Source of the DNA: Prochlorococcus sp. AG-347-L19
GTDB lineage: Bacteria > Cyanobacteriota > Cyanobacteriia > PCC-6307 > Cyanobiaceae
NCBI GenBank assembly: GCA_003278895.1
Contig: QCCO01000001.1
Span: 1-64,000 of the forward strand
Length of the DNA stretch: 64,000 nt
Direction: 5' to 3'
Shown here: positions 31,000 to 40,193 of the stretch, in pieces
Numbering within the stretch: the stretch's first letter is position 1
Layout of the letters: every line of letters starts with the position of its first letter
The notes under the pieces: generated by a model
What the model saw: the letters and a program-made list of their open reading frames with translations, nothing else
Database searches by the model: none
Told to the model about the DNA's origin: nothing
Program-made: the position numbers and the translations under genes

Positions 31000-32028
31000 T
31001 TAATCAAAAAAGTCCCATTTCATTTGAACATTCTTTGATACATCTCTATTTAATTTTTTGCCAACAACATTATCGAATTCATATGCAGGTATTTCTCCTG
31101 TTCCTGGTCTTCTTGCCCATATATCTATCTCACTAATTTTAGTTCCTTTAATTAAATTTCTATCAGCAACAATACTACCTCTGGCAAATTCATATACTGA
31201 TTCTTCTTCTTTAGTTCTTTCTTTAGGATTATTTATAGCAATGTGAATTTCCTCTGATCTATCGATGAGGAATCTTAACTCTGCAGGATCCATTGAACAT
31301 ATAATATCAGGACCTTTCCTATATCTACTATCTGTAAAATGTCTTTCAATTATTTTAGCTCCTAATGCAACTGCCGCTAGCGCAATAGTTGGACCTATTG
31401 AGTGGTCTGAAAATCCAATTATTGCATTTGGGAAATTCTTCTTTAGGTCTTTAATTCCTTTTAATGATACTACGCTTGGGGGTGAAGGATACAAATTAGT
31501 GCATTCAAGCAGTCCAAATTCAATATCGGAATTTTCTAAAATCTCAACACTTTTTCTTATCGAAGAGATAGAGTTCATGCCAGTAGAGAGAATAATAGGT
31601 TTATTGAAACTAGCAATATGTCTTATCAAAGGAATATTATTTGCTTCTCCAGAGCCAATTTTGAAACCTGGAACATCTATATCATTTAGAAAATCAGCGG
31701 CAGCTCTTGAAAAAGGAGTTGATAAATAAATCACGCCAAGATCTTCAGTAAATTTTTTTAGTTCAATTTCTTCATCTTTTGAAAGAGCGCAATTAGCTAT
31801 TAAATCCCAAATTGATTCTTTCATATGTGGAGGGTAAATATTTTTAGCCTCATCAGTCATTTCATCCTCAATAATATGTGTCTGATGTTTAATACATTCT
31901 GCTCCCGATTTGGCAGCTAAATAAACCATCTTTTTTGCTAACTCTAAATTGCCTCCATGATTAATTCCTATCTCAGCAATAATTAGAGGCTTTTCAGAGT
32001 TGTTAATGATCCTTCCAGATAATTGCAC
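31000..32028 (-). CDS. N-acetylneuraminate synthase family protein, second copy (NeuB/LegI/PseI-like)
   Basis: IAEIGINHGGNLELAKKM, KHQTHII, GFSDHSIG, IERHFTDSRYRKGPDI; C-terminal SAF-like region. Confidence 0.9.
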   Translation of the reverse strand: MQLSGRIINNSEKPLIIAEIGINHGGNLELAKKMVYLAAKSGAECIKHQTHIIEDEMTDEAKNIYPPHMKESIWDLIANCALSKDEEIELKKFTEDLGVIYLSTPFSRAAADFLNDIDVPGFKIGSGEANNIPLIRHIASFNKPIILSTGMNSISSIRKSVEILENSDIEFGLLECTNLYPSPPSVVSLKGIKDLKKNFPNAIIGFSDHSIGPTIALAAVALGAKIIERHFTDSRYRKGPDIICSMDPAELRFLIDRSEEIHIAINNPKERTKEEESVYEFARGSIVADRNLIKGTKISEIDIWARRPGTGEIPAYEFDNVVGKKLNRDVSKNVQMKWDFFD

Positions 32029-32251
32029 TAATTTATAAAAATTAAATCAATTATACGTTAAATTATTTTAAATTTTTTTAATAAGTTACCTTCTTTGAAA
32101 AAATAATTTTTTGAAAGTTGTTGATAAAAAATATTTTTAGTTTTTTTTTGATTAAGAATACCCATCATATTAAGGTTTCTAATAATTTTAGAATATGTAA
32201 TAATTAAAATAAATTTTGATTCAATAAAGTTTAGAAGCTTTCTCTAATAAA

Positions 32252-33073
32252 ATGAAAGTAATATTACTTACAGGTAATTCAACAAGACATATTGCATTTG
32301 CAAATAGAGTAAAAATGTCAAAAAAAATAAATCTGCTTAAAGTATTCTATGAATTAGGTAATCCCCTCGAAGATAATGTAAAAAACCAAACTGAAAATAA
32401 ACTTTTATTAAATCATTTGTCCCAAAGAAAACAAACTGAAGATGATTTTTTTAATTGGTTTATAGAATTTTCAATAAAAACAAAATCAGAAGAGTCTTAT
32501 ATAGAAAGAGGCTTTATAAGTAGTCAAAAATTTTTAAATCAAGTTTTGAATTTAAATCCTGAGCTAATAATTGTTTATGGTACTTCTATAATAAAAGGTG
32601 AAATTATAAAAATTTTCAGAAATAAGATTTTAAATCTTCATTTAGGTTTAAGTCCTTATTATCGCGGAGCTGGGACAAATTATTTCCCATTTGTTAATAA
32701 TGAGCCTGAGTTTTGTGGTGCTACTTTTATGTATTTAGACGAAGGTGTAGATACCGGTCAAATAATACACCAAATAAGACCTTTAATTTATCCAACAGAT
32801 TCGTTTCATCAATTATCAAATAGATTTTTAAAAGAATGCTTTAATACTTATGTAAAGTTAATAGAAAACTTTAGAACATTAAATGATTTAAAAGATGAAG
32901 TAAATCATAAAAATCTAAACCCTAACAAAATTTACAAAGCAAAGGATTTCACAGAAAAATCCTTAAAAAAGTTACATCAAAATTTTAAGTCTAATATGAT
33001 AGAAAACTATCTAATTAATAAAAAACAAAGAGATGAAAAAGTTCCAATTATTCAATCAAATAACATTTATTAA
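32252..33073 (+). CDS. Formyltransferase-family protein (canonical NxH...D site)
   Basis: LNLHLGLSPYYRGAGTNYFPF, EGVDTGQIIHQ. Confidence 0.78.
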   Translation: MKVILLTGNSTRHIAFANRVKMSKKINLLKVFYELGNPLEDNVKNQTENKLLLNHLSQRKQTEDDFFNWFIEFSIKTKSEESYIERGFISSQKFLNQVLNLNPELIIVYGTSIIKGEIIKIFRNKILNLHLGLSPYYRGAGTNYFPFVNNEPEFCGATFMYLDEGVDTGQIIHQIRPLIYPTDSFHQLSNRFLKECFNTYVKLIENFRTLNDLKDEVNHKNLNPNKIYKAKDFTEKSLKKLHQNFKSNMIENYLINKKQRDEKVPIIQSNNIY

Positions 33074-33078
33074 CAAAA

Positions 33079-34002
33079 ATGAGATCATTAATGTATCACT
33101 ATGTTAGAGAAGATTCCATTTTTTTCCCTTATTCAAAGCACAAAGAAATAAATGATTTTGTTAATGAAATTAAGTTAATAAAAAAAAATAATATTTTTTT
33201 GTCTCTAGAAGATTTAAAAAATTCAAAAGAATTTATAGAAAAAAGTTATCTTTTAACTTTTGATGATGGTTTAAAAGATCATGTAAAAGTAGCTGAATTT
33301 CTTAAATCGTTCAATGCTAAGGCTACTTTTTATATACCAATCAAACCATACTTAAATAAACAAATATTGCCAGTACATAAAACGCATTTGATCTGCTCTA
33401 AAGTAGGAAAAGAATCATTATTATTACTAAAAAAAGCCTGTATAGAATTAGGAATAGAAATTAATTCTATGATTTTAAGCGAAGAAAAAACAAGATATAA
33501 ATCAGCCTATAATCATCAAGATGATGAAGCACAGATTAAAGAATTCAAGAAAATAATTAATTATTATGGAAAAATTGGCTTAAGAGACAAATTATTAGAT
33601 TGGATTCTGGAAAAATTGGGACTTCAAGATATAAATTATAAAGATTTTTATCTCACAGAAAATGAAATTAAGTATATTAATTCACTTGGATTTGAGATAG
33701 GTTCGCATGGGGTATCACACACTCTACTTTCTCGTCTTTCTTATAGAGAACAGCTAAGCGAACTAAAATCATCCAAGGAATTTCTAGAGAGAATTATTAG
33801 TGCTAGGGTGAATAGCTTTTGTTTTCCTTATGGCGGTAAAACTAGTTATAATAAAAAAACATTAGAAATTTTGAGAAAATTAAACTACCATAATGCCGTA
33901 TCTGTAGAATCTAGAGATATTTCTCAAAACGATTTAAAGAATTTTTCATTTGAGTTACCAAGATATGACTGCAATGAAATACATAAATTCTTAAAAATAT
34001 AA
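33079..34002 (+). CDS. Polysaccharide deacetylase-family protein (NodB domain)
   Basis: YLLTFDDGLKDH, GFEIGSHGVSHTLLS, FCFPYGG. Confidence 0.85.
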   Translation: MRSLMYHYVREDSIFFPYSKHKEINDFVNEIKLIKKNNIFLSLEDLKNSKEFIEKSYLLTFDDGLKDHVKVAEFLKSFNAKATFYIPIKPYLNKQILPVHKTHLICSKVGKESLLLLKKACIELGIEINSMILSEEKTRYKSAYNHQDDEAQIKEFKKIINYYGKIGLRDKLLDWILEKLGLQDINYKDFYLTENEIKYINSLGFEIGSHGVSHTLLSRLSYREQLSELKSSKEFLERIISARVNSFCFPYGGKTSYNKKTLEILRKLNYHNAVSVESRDISQNDLKNFSFELPRYDCNEIHKFLKI

Positions 34003-34081
34003 TATTTTTAATCATCTTAAGAATCTTATTTATATTTTAAATAAAAAAACTTATATTAAGTAAAATATAAAAATAAGATAA

Positions 34082-35524
34082 TTAGCCTATTAATGAATTT
34101 ACACAACTTCTAAGTAAATTCAAACCATCTCTACCGCTTCTCTCAGGATGAAATTGCATTCCAATAGTATTATATTTTTGTACCATAGCAGCAAATTCAT
34201 AGTCCCAAAAATCAGAAGTAAAAACTATATTTTGATCAAGGGATTTTGAATACTTAAGCGCATAACTATGTACAAAATATTGTTTTGTATTATTAAATCC
34301 TTCATAAAATTCATTTTGTTTATTTTTATTAGTTTTAATGCTGTTCCATCCTACGTGCGGCAGCAAGGTCTCATTTCCTTTTTTAGTAAAATTAGGCAAC
34401 TTCTCAATAATACCAGGAATAATGCCTAAACCTTCACATTTTTCATATTCTGTACCCTGAGATAAAAGTAATTGCATACCTAAACATATCCCAATAAGGC
34501 AACCTCCAGAATCACTATATTCTTTTAATTTTTCTATTAAATTATATTTTTTAAGTTGTTTCATCCCCTCTGGGAAAGCACCTACTCCAGGCAAAACGCA
34601 TAATTTATTCTTTCTTATAACTTCAATATCAGTTGTTAATTCACTTCTAATACCTAATAAATTGAAAGCATTAATAAGACTTTGAATATTTCCCATACCA
34701 TAATCAATAATACTTACTTTTAATTTTTCTTTTATTGAATTAATTGCAAAGTTATTGTTGACATCCCTTACTGGTAAATTTAAATTTCTTAAACTTTCCT
34801 TTACTTCATATATTTCCATTTTTTTATAATGAAGAGCCCATCCTATAGATACCCCAGAAAGATTTGTATTATTTCTGAAAATATCAGATACGTTTTTTGA
34901 AGAAGAAAATCCGCCTCCAAAAACCAATGGAATTTTTACTAAACTTTTAATATCTTCTAGTAAACCAAAATCTGGCCCCCTTCCAGTTCCATCTCTGTCG
35001 ACTGAAGTTAAAAAGATTTCACCAGCCCCACGTTCTTGGCCCTCAATAATCCAATCTTTTAAATCCTTTTTTGTTTTTTCTCTTCCCGATTCAATCATAA
35101 CGTCCCATTTAAAATTACCCGAATAAAAAACTTGTATTGACAAAACAACGCATTGACTTCCAAACTTTTTTGAAAGCTTATTTATTAAACTTGGATTTTT
35201 TATTGCTTCAGAATTAATTGCAAGTTTATCTGCTCCAGCTGCTAAAAGTTTTCTACCATCTTCAACTGATCTAATTGCTCCCCCAGCTGTAATAGGAACA
35301 AATATTTTTTTTGTAGTATCTCTAAGAATTTCATCCAAGCCATTTCTTCCGTATAAGCTTGCGACTGCATCTGTATAAAATATTTCATCAATTCCATTTT
35401 TTGCATAATACTCAGCTGCGTCGCATGCATCTCCTATAACTCTCAAACCTTCAAAACGAACTCCCTTAATTAGTCTTCTTCCCTTAATATCTAACCTTGC
35501 TATTACTCTCCTACAACTACTCAT
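34082..35524 (-). CDS. Fused HisF-like / HisH-like protein (glutamine amidotransferase plus ammonia-channel barrel), predicted partner of sugar amidotransferase
   Basis: N-terminal HisF barrel VIARLDIKGRRLIKGVRFEGLR...TSVDRDGTGRGPD; C-terminal HisH class I GATase IIDYGMGNIQSL, GICLGMQLL (Cys), MQFHPERSG (His/Glu); 480 aa without interruption. Confidence 0.9.
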   Translation of the reverse strand: MSSCRRVIARLDIKGRRLIKGVRFEGLRVIGDACDAAEYYAKNGIDEIFYTDAVASLYGRNGLDEILRDTTKKIFVPITAGGAIRSVEDGRKLLAAGADKLAINSEAIKNPSLINKLSKKFGSQCVVLSIQVFYSGNFKWDVMIESGREKTKKDLKDWIIEGQERGAGEIFLTSVDRDGTGRGPDFGLLEDIKSLVKIPLVFGGGFSSSKNVSDIFRNNTNLSGVSIGWALHYKKMEIYEVKESLRNLNLPVRDVNNNFAINSIKEKLKVSIIDYGMGNIQSLINAFNLLGIRSELTTDIEVIRKNKLCVLPGVGAFPEGMKQLKKYNLIEKLKEYSDSGGCLIGICLGMQLLLSQGTEYEKCEGLGIIPGIIEKLPNFTKKGNETLLPHVGWNSIKTNKNKQNEFYEGFNNTKQYFVHSYALKYSKSLDQNIVFTSDFWDYEFAAMVQKYNTIGMQFHPERSGRDGLNLLRSCVNSLIG

Positions 35525-36888
35525 TTAGCACGATTACCTTCCCAAATGGCAGCATTATTAAAATTATCCAAACTACTATTTTCTTCATAAACAGTTTTTC
35601 TTAATTTCCAACCATGTATTTCATCCCAAAACCATAAATGAGGAGACCTTGCATTGTCTGAAAGAAGGTCATAATATTCTCTGTTAAAATTAGGGGATTC
35701 AAATTTTTTATATGCTTCAGGAAATTCATTTTCCTTAATAGATAGATATTCAAAAATTTCTTTCGACCATCTTTCAGGGAATTCACAATCAAATTTCTTA
35801 ACTAAAGCGATACCTTCTTCTCGAAGGAGTTCGCCCGAACGAATATCAATAGCTGCGTCATATGAAGCTCTTCCAATTCCAAACTTTATAGAAGTTGTAT
35901 GATAATGAAAATCATCTATTCGATCGTCTATCGAATTATATGTATTGTAAGTTCCTACTGTTCTTTCAGGTGAATTAGTAAAGCCACCATGATCAACTGA
36001 ATAATAATAAGCACCTTGTGGATGCCATTTCTCATAATATCCAAGATAATGTACTTCAATGTTATTAGATTCTATAATCTCAGGGTTAATAGGAAGATAA
36101 GAATTCCAATCTGATTTACTTAATCCTAATTCTCTCAATTGAGTTAATGAACTACCACCTATAAAAATTTCATCTTCATCATTAGCAGTGAAATAATCCC
36201 ATGACATCTTAGTTGATTTCATATCAGCTTTAGGATTTCCATATTCAGCCTGATTTTCTCCGTAGAAAACCAATGGGATTCCATATTTAGCTGCTATTTT
36301 TGGACCCAAACTTTTTTGACCTAAAAAAAATGGTTGAAAAGGGTGGAATATGTTGTCAACTGCAAGTCTAGTGATTAGCTTATGAATTCTGCCATTGGGA
36401 GTAAACAAAATATTATCAAAACCTGCATGAACCCAAGCCTGATGATTTTTCCATCCCCAATCTGTATAAATATGTGGTGCCCATGTACATGTAAGAGGAT
36501 TCATTCCATATTTATATTTAAGTAAATGAGCTGTCATAAAACTATCTTTACCGCCACTTCCTGGGACAAGACAATCATAATATCCTTCATTATTTCTATG
36601 TTTATCACATAGTTCTCTTAATTCTTCCTCTCTTTGAGACCAATTGATTTTATTTTTTTCCTTTTGCACTTTACATGCATCACAGATACCATCCTTATCA
36701 AAAAAAATTGTTTTCTTTGTTTGTTTTATTTTGGTTTTAAACTCAACGCTACTTGATGGTCTTTGATTACTAATAACACATGATTTACAAAATTTTATTT
36801 CTCTAGGCAAGCCATAAAATGCTTCTGGATTGACAATATTTTTTCTATAAAGATCTTTATCTACAGGTTTTGGATATGGAATAAACAT
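35521..36888 (-). CDS. N-acetyl-sugar amidotransferase (WbpG/PseA/LegM-like)
   Basis: CKSCVISNQRPSS and GICDACK Cys pairs, PGSGGKDSFMTAHLLK PP-loop, GENQAEYGNP; 4-nt overlap with HisF-HisH. Confidence 0.88.
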   Translation of the reverse strand: MFIPYPKPVDKDLYRKNIVNPEAFYGLPREIKFCKSCVISNQRPSSSVEFKTKIKQTKKTIFFDKDGICDACKVQKEKNKINWSQREEELRELCDKHRNNEGYYDCLVPGSGGKDSFMTAHLLKYKYGMNPLTCTWAPHIYTDWGWKNHQAWVHAGFDNILFTPNGRIHKLITRLAVDNIFHPFQPFFLGQKSLGPKIAAKYGIPLVFYGENQAEYGNPKADMKSTKMSWDYFTANDEDEIFIGGSSLTQLRELGLSKSDWNSYLPINPEIIESNNIEVHYLGYYEKWHPQGAYYYSVDHGGFTNSPERTVGTYNTYNSIDDRIDDFHYHTTSIKFGIGRASYDAAIDIRSGELLREEGIALVKKFDCEFPERWSKEIFEYLSIKENEFPEAYKKFESPNFNREYYDLLSDNARSPHLWFWDEIHGWKLRKTVYEENSSLDNFNNAAIWEGNRAK

Positions 36889-37198
36889 ATAATTATGGTA
36901 TTTAATACAATAATTAAGAACTGGAATTAATTATCATACTTTAATATATCAAATGAATATTTATCAAAATTTAAAAATCTTGAAATCTATTAATTAAAAA
37001 ATCTCAAAACAAAAAAGCAAAGCAGTAAAAGATTAAAATATTTCTAATAATTTATTACATTTTCAATTATAAATAGACCAACTCTTCCTAACCAGTTGAG
37101 AAGATAATTTGAGATATTAAAATAGAAATTCCAAAAAAATATTATTTTTGTTCCAATATCTTTGATTATTTATATAAAATCAGACTGATATGGGATTA

Positions 37199-38059
37199 CT
37201 AATCTTTTAAAGCAACTAACTGAAGATTACAAGTTGAAGAATTCTTAATTGAAAAAATCTCCGAAGATAAAATCTTGAATCCATTTTGTCTCAATTTATG
37301 ATTGTAATTATGATGATAATTCATATAAAGTCCTCCTGTATAGGGATTATTTGGATTTATCTTTTCAGGAGGTATTAACCTACAAGGCAACAAAGTATTT
37401 GCTTTAGGATACCAAGGTTCATTAATGACGATGAACTTTGCTGATTTAGAGAGCTCATAAAGATATAAATCCAACTCTTTATTATTAAAAAGAATACTTG
37501 TTGATGTCATAAAATATAAGTCACTCAAGACTTTCTTATTTATTAAAAGATCTAATGCATATCCAGATTGAAAATGCCAATTATTTCTTTTTGGAAGAAC
37601 AAAGTGATTATATTCAGATATGTTATCTTGAAAATCAATTGAATAAAAATTAATATTTTTATATTTACTGCTTAAATAAGAATTTACTGTATCTAATCTA
37701 CAACCAATATTAGTAACCGTATTAATTTCTTGAGTATGTTTTGCAATTAGTCTATCTAAAAGTCTCGTGCAATTAACTTGCATTGGCGTTTTATTTCTAT
37801 TGAGTTTAAGTAAATTTTGATTTACTTTGTAAACCTTTAAATAACGTTTTGCTGATTTAAAACTACTACATTTTTTTATCTGAAAATTCCTTATTCCATT
37901 TATATCTTTCTGATTTAATCTACCTTTTTGTTTATTTCTAGAATGTAATCTAAACGACTTTCCTAAAGAGCGGTTGAACAATATCGAAATTTTTTGCCTA
38001 ATGTCAAACTTTAAAATATTAACCCATGATTTTCTTGTGATAAAAAAAGATGTTTTCAT
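37199..38059 (-). CDS. Hypothetical protein, possible SAM-methyltransferase-like fold
   Basis: Weak VTNIGCRLDTVNSYL and NFYSIDFQD motifs only. Confidence 0.45.
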   Translation of the reverse strand: MKTSFFITRKSWVNILKFDIRQKISILFNRSLGKSFRLHSRNKQKGRLNQKDINGIRNFQIKKCSSFKSAKRYLKVYKVNQNLLKLNRNKTPMQVNCTRLLDRLIAKHTQEINTVTNIGCRLDTVNSYLSSKYKNINFYSIDFQDNISEYNHFVLPKRNNWHFQSGYALDLLINKKVLSDLYFMTSTSILFNNKELDLYLYELSKSAKFIVINEPWYPKANTLLPCRLIPPEKINPNNPYTGGLYMNYHHNYNHKLRQNGFKILSSEIFSIKNSSTCNLQLVALKD

Positions 38060-38323
38060 GATTTAATTTAATGACAGAACTTTAATTAAACAATAATCAA
38101 GATTATAAAATTTTTACTCCTAATTCAATAATTCTAAAGTTTCTTATTTTCTCTCCAATATTATATGACTATTAGTAATTAATTAAAATAGATTTTTCAA
38201 AGAAAGCTTAAGAAAAATATAAAAATTTATAAACTTATGAAAATCAATCTCAATTATCTCTAATTTTTCTTTTTTTTACATGAAGTTTGCAATAATTATT
38301 TAAAAAGAATTTAAAAATAAAAG

Positions 38324-38998
38324 ATGAATGATTTCATTTCACTTGTTCCAATAAGGGATGGGTCAAAAGGTCTTAAAAACAAAAATATCTCAAAAATACA
38401 GGGAACTCCTCTCTATTTAAGAACAGTTGAACAGGCTCTAAGAATAACAGAAAAATGCATTATAAATACTGATATAGATTCGGTTTTAAAGACTAAGTTT
38501 CAAAATAAAAATATAATTCTTTTCAAGAGAGAAAAAAAATTTGCTCAAGACGATACACATATGAATATAGTTTTAAAAGATTTATTAAAAAAAATAAATC
38601 TTTTAAATAAAGTCATAATACTTTTACAAGCAACAAGTCCTTTAAGAAAAGATCAGGATATTCAGAATGCTATAAATATTTTCAACAAAGGGGGTTTTTC
38701 AATGGTAATGAGTGTAAAAAAAACAGACTCTGTTCTTTTAAAGTATGGTTACGAAAAAAATCAAAAATTTATACCTTTTGCAAAACAGTATTTATATAAA
38801 AATAGACAGTCTTTACCAAAAGTATTATCTCCAAATGGTGCTATTTATATTTTCTCTGTAAATGAATTTTTAAAAAAAAATAAACTTCCTGAAAATAATA
38901 TTGGTTTTTATGAAATGCCTGCTTTAAGGTCTATTGATATCGATAAAAAAGAAGACCTTAATAAGGTAAGAAAAATAATTAGAAAGAGTATTGATTAA
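38324..38998 (+). CDS. Acylneuraminate cytidylyltransferase-like protein, second copy
   Basis: LVPIRDGSKGLKNKNI, LLQATSPLRKDQDI, SIDIDKKEDL. Confidence 0.82.
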   Translation: MNDFISLVPIRDGSKGLKNKNISKIQGTPLYLRTVEQALRITEKCIINTDIDSVLKTKFQNKNIILFKREKKFAQDDTHMNIVLKDLLKKINLLNKVIILLQATSPLRKDQDIQNAINIFNKGGFSMVMSVKKTDSVLLKYGYEKNQKFIPFAKQYLYKNRQSLPKVLSPNGAIYIFSVNEFLKKNKLPENNIGFYEMPALRSIDIDKKEDLNKVRKIIRKSID

Positions 38999-39223
38999 AA
39001 ATAATTATTAAAACTTTATAACCAAATATTTTAGAGAAAAATTTTTAAAATCTAAACAAAATTTGAACTTAATTATTAAGTGAATTAATTAATGATTTTC
39101 TATTACAAAATAAGATTTTCAGAATATTAAAGGGTTATTCAATTTCTTGAAATTAGCGAAAAGTTTTCACAAATAAATAAATTAAAATTATCTCCAAAAA
39201 CTTAATACGACTTAAAAATTAAA

Positions 39224-39296
39224 TGGAGCCAAGCGGACTCGAACCGCTGGCCCCCTGCATGCCATGCAGGTGCTCTACCAGCTGAGCTATGGCCCC
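39224..39296 (-). tRNA. tRNA-Ala (anticodon GGC)
   Basis: Reverse complement GGGGCCATAGCTCAGCTGGTAGAGCACCTGCATGGCATGCAGGGGGCCAGCGGTTCGAGTCCGCTTGGCTCCA folds as a cloverleaf; acceptor GGGGCCA/TGGCTCC, anticodon loop ATGGCAT. Confidence 0.95.
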
Positions 39297-39313
39297 ATGA
39301 CAAGTTTTTTCTG

Positions 39314-39319
39314 ATTATA
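39314..39319 (-). promoter_or_regulatory. Putative -10 element (TATAAT) of tRNA-Ala promoter
   Basis: Reverse complement reads GGTATAATCAG, with the hexamer 17 nt upstream of the tRNA 5' end. Confidence 0.45.
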
Positions 39320-39858
39320 CCATCGATCTTAGTGAGACACGTCTGTCGAAGTGTCAATGCTCTCATATATTCCCCGTGGATTTCATAACCAATTATGCGC
39401 AATAATTTGCGCAAGATTGATTGACAAAAGGAAATGGACAACAAGGAAGATTAGTAAATCCAAATTCTGCATAAAAACATTCGATTGTTTAATAGCAAAG
39501 GATGAGTATTCGAAGCATTGAGTCTGGTAAACTAAAAAAGCTTTAAATAACTCAAAGGATCGATGATAGTTTACAAAATGAAAACCCTTGTGAATCAATC
39601 CTAACATCTATCGAATTTATACAAGAACATTAAAATAATTTTTCTAATCCTTTCCAAGATTTACAAGAAATAATAAGTCTACATAATTGCACTTTTTTGG
39701 TCGTTCATCACTCAGGTAAATAGTACTCAAGTAGTGCTTTAGATAGTGCAAGAGATCATTCATCGTTAACTGATTCACCAATCAATATTGAGATTTAAAG
39801 TACTTAAATCATCATGAGGAATTACAAGAAAAAAGAATTATTTTAAATACAGATGTGA

Positions 39859-40038
39859 GAGGAGAAAGTTCAAATTTTATTATTAACAGGCCAAACTTAT
39901 TTCTCTTTTACTGAAGCCAATTCTGATGGAATTTCTCATTTTAGAGAATTTGGAAATGGAGTTATAGTTTTAGAAGATTTATATGATAGTGGCGATAATG
40001 ATTTTTATGATTTGATCTTTGGATTTACCTTAAATTAA
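39859..40038 (+). pseudogene. Remnant of a DUF4114-like C-terminal domain
   Basis: Frame reads ...QILLLTGQTYFSFTEANSDGISHFREFGNGVIVLEDLYDSGDNDFYDLIFGFTLN*, with the EDL-x-GDNDF-D acidic motif typical of DUF4114; no start codon in frame after the upstream TGA. Confidence 0.55.
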
Positions 40039-40193
40039 TTGTTTAATTTAAAGATTATCTATCACTAAAGATATTATGAAATCTATTTATTCCTACTTCA
40101 TTATCTTTATTACATCTTTTAAAAGTTTATTTCTGCAAGTACCTAAAGCTAATTTAAGTGTAATTAAAACATATATTTTTTAAAAAAGCTTTC

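Noticed and set aside
31265-31729. 154-aa plus-strand ORF antisense to the second NeuB
   Set aside because: Fully antisense to a well-supported CDS with low-information composition; shadow ORF.
34082-35524. Annotation as the housekeeping histidine-biosynthesis IGP synthase
   Set aside because: Adjacent to a sugar amidotransferase in a glycan island, fused in unusual order and apparently lacking the second HisF catalytic Asp; better read as an ammonia-supplying paralogue.
39202-39444. 80-aa minus-strand ORF
   Set aside because: Overlaps tRNA-Ala completely (GHSSAGRAPAWHAGGQRFESAW is translated tRNA); spurious.
39383-39607. 74-aa minus-strand ORF
   Set aside because: Lies in the decayed segment, no recognisable motif, overlaps the spurious tRNA-region ORF.
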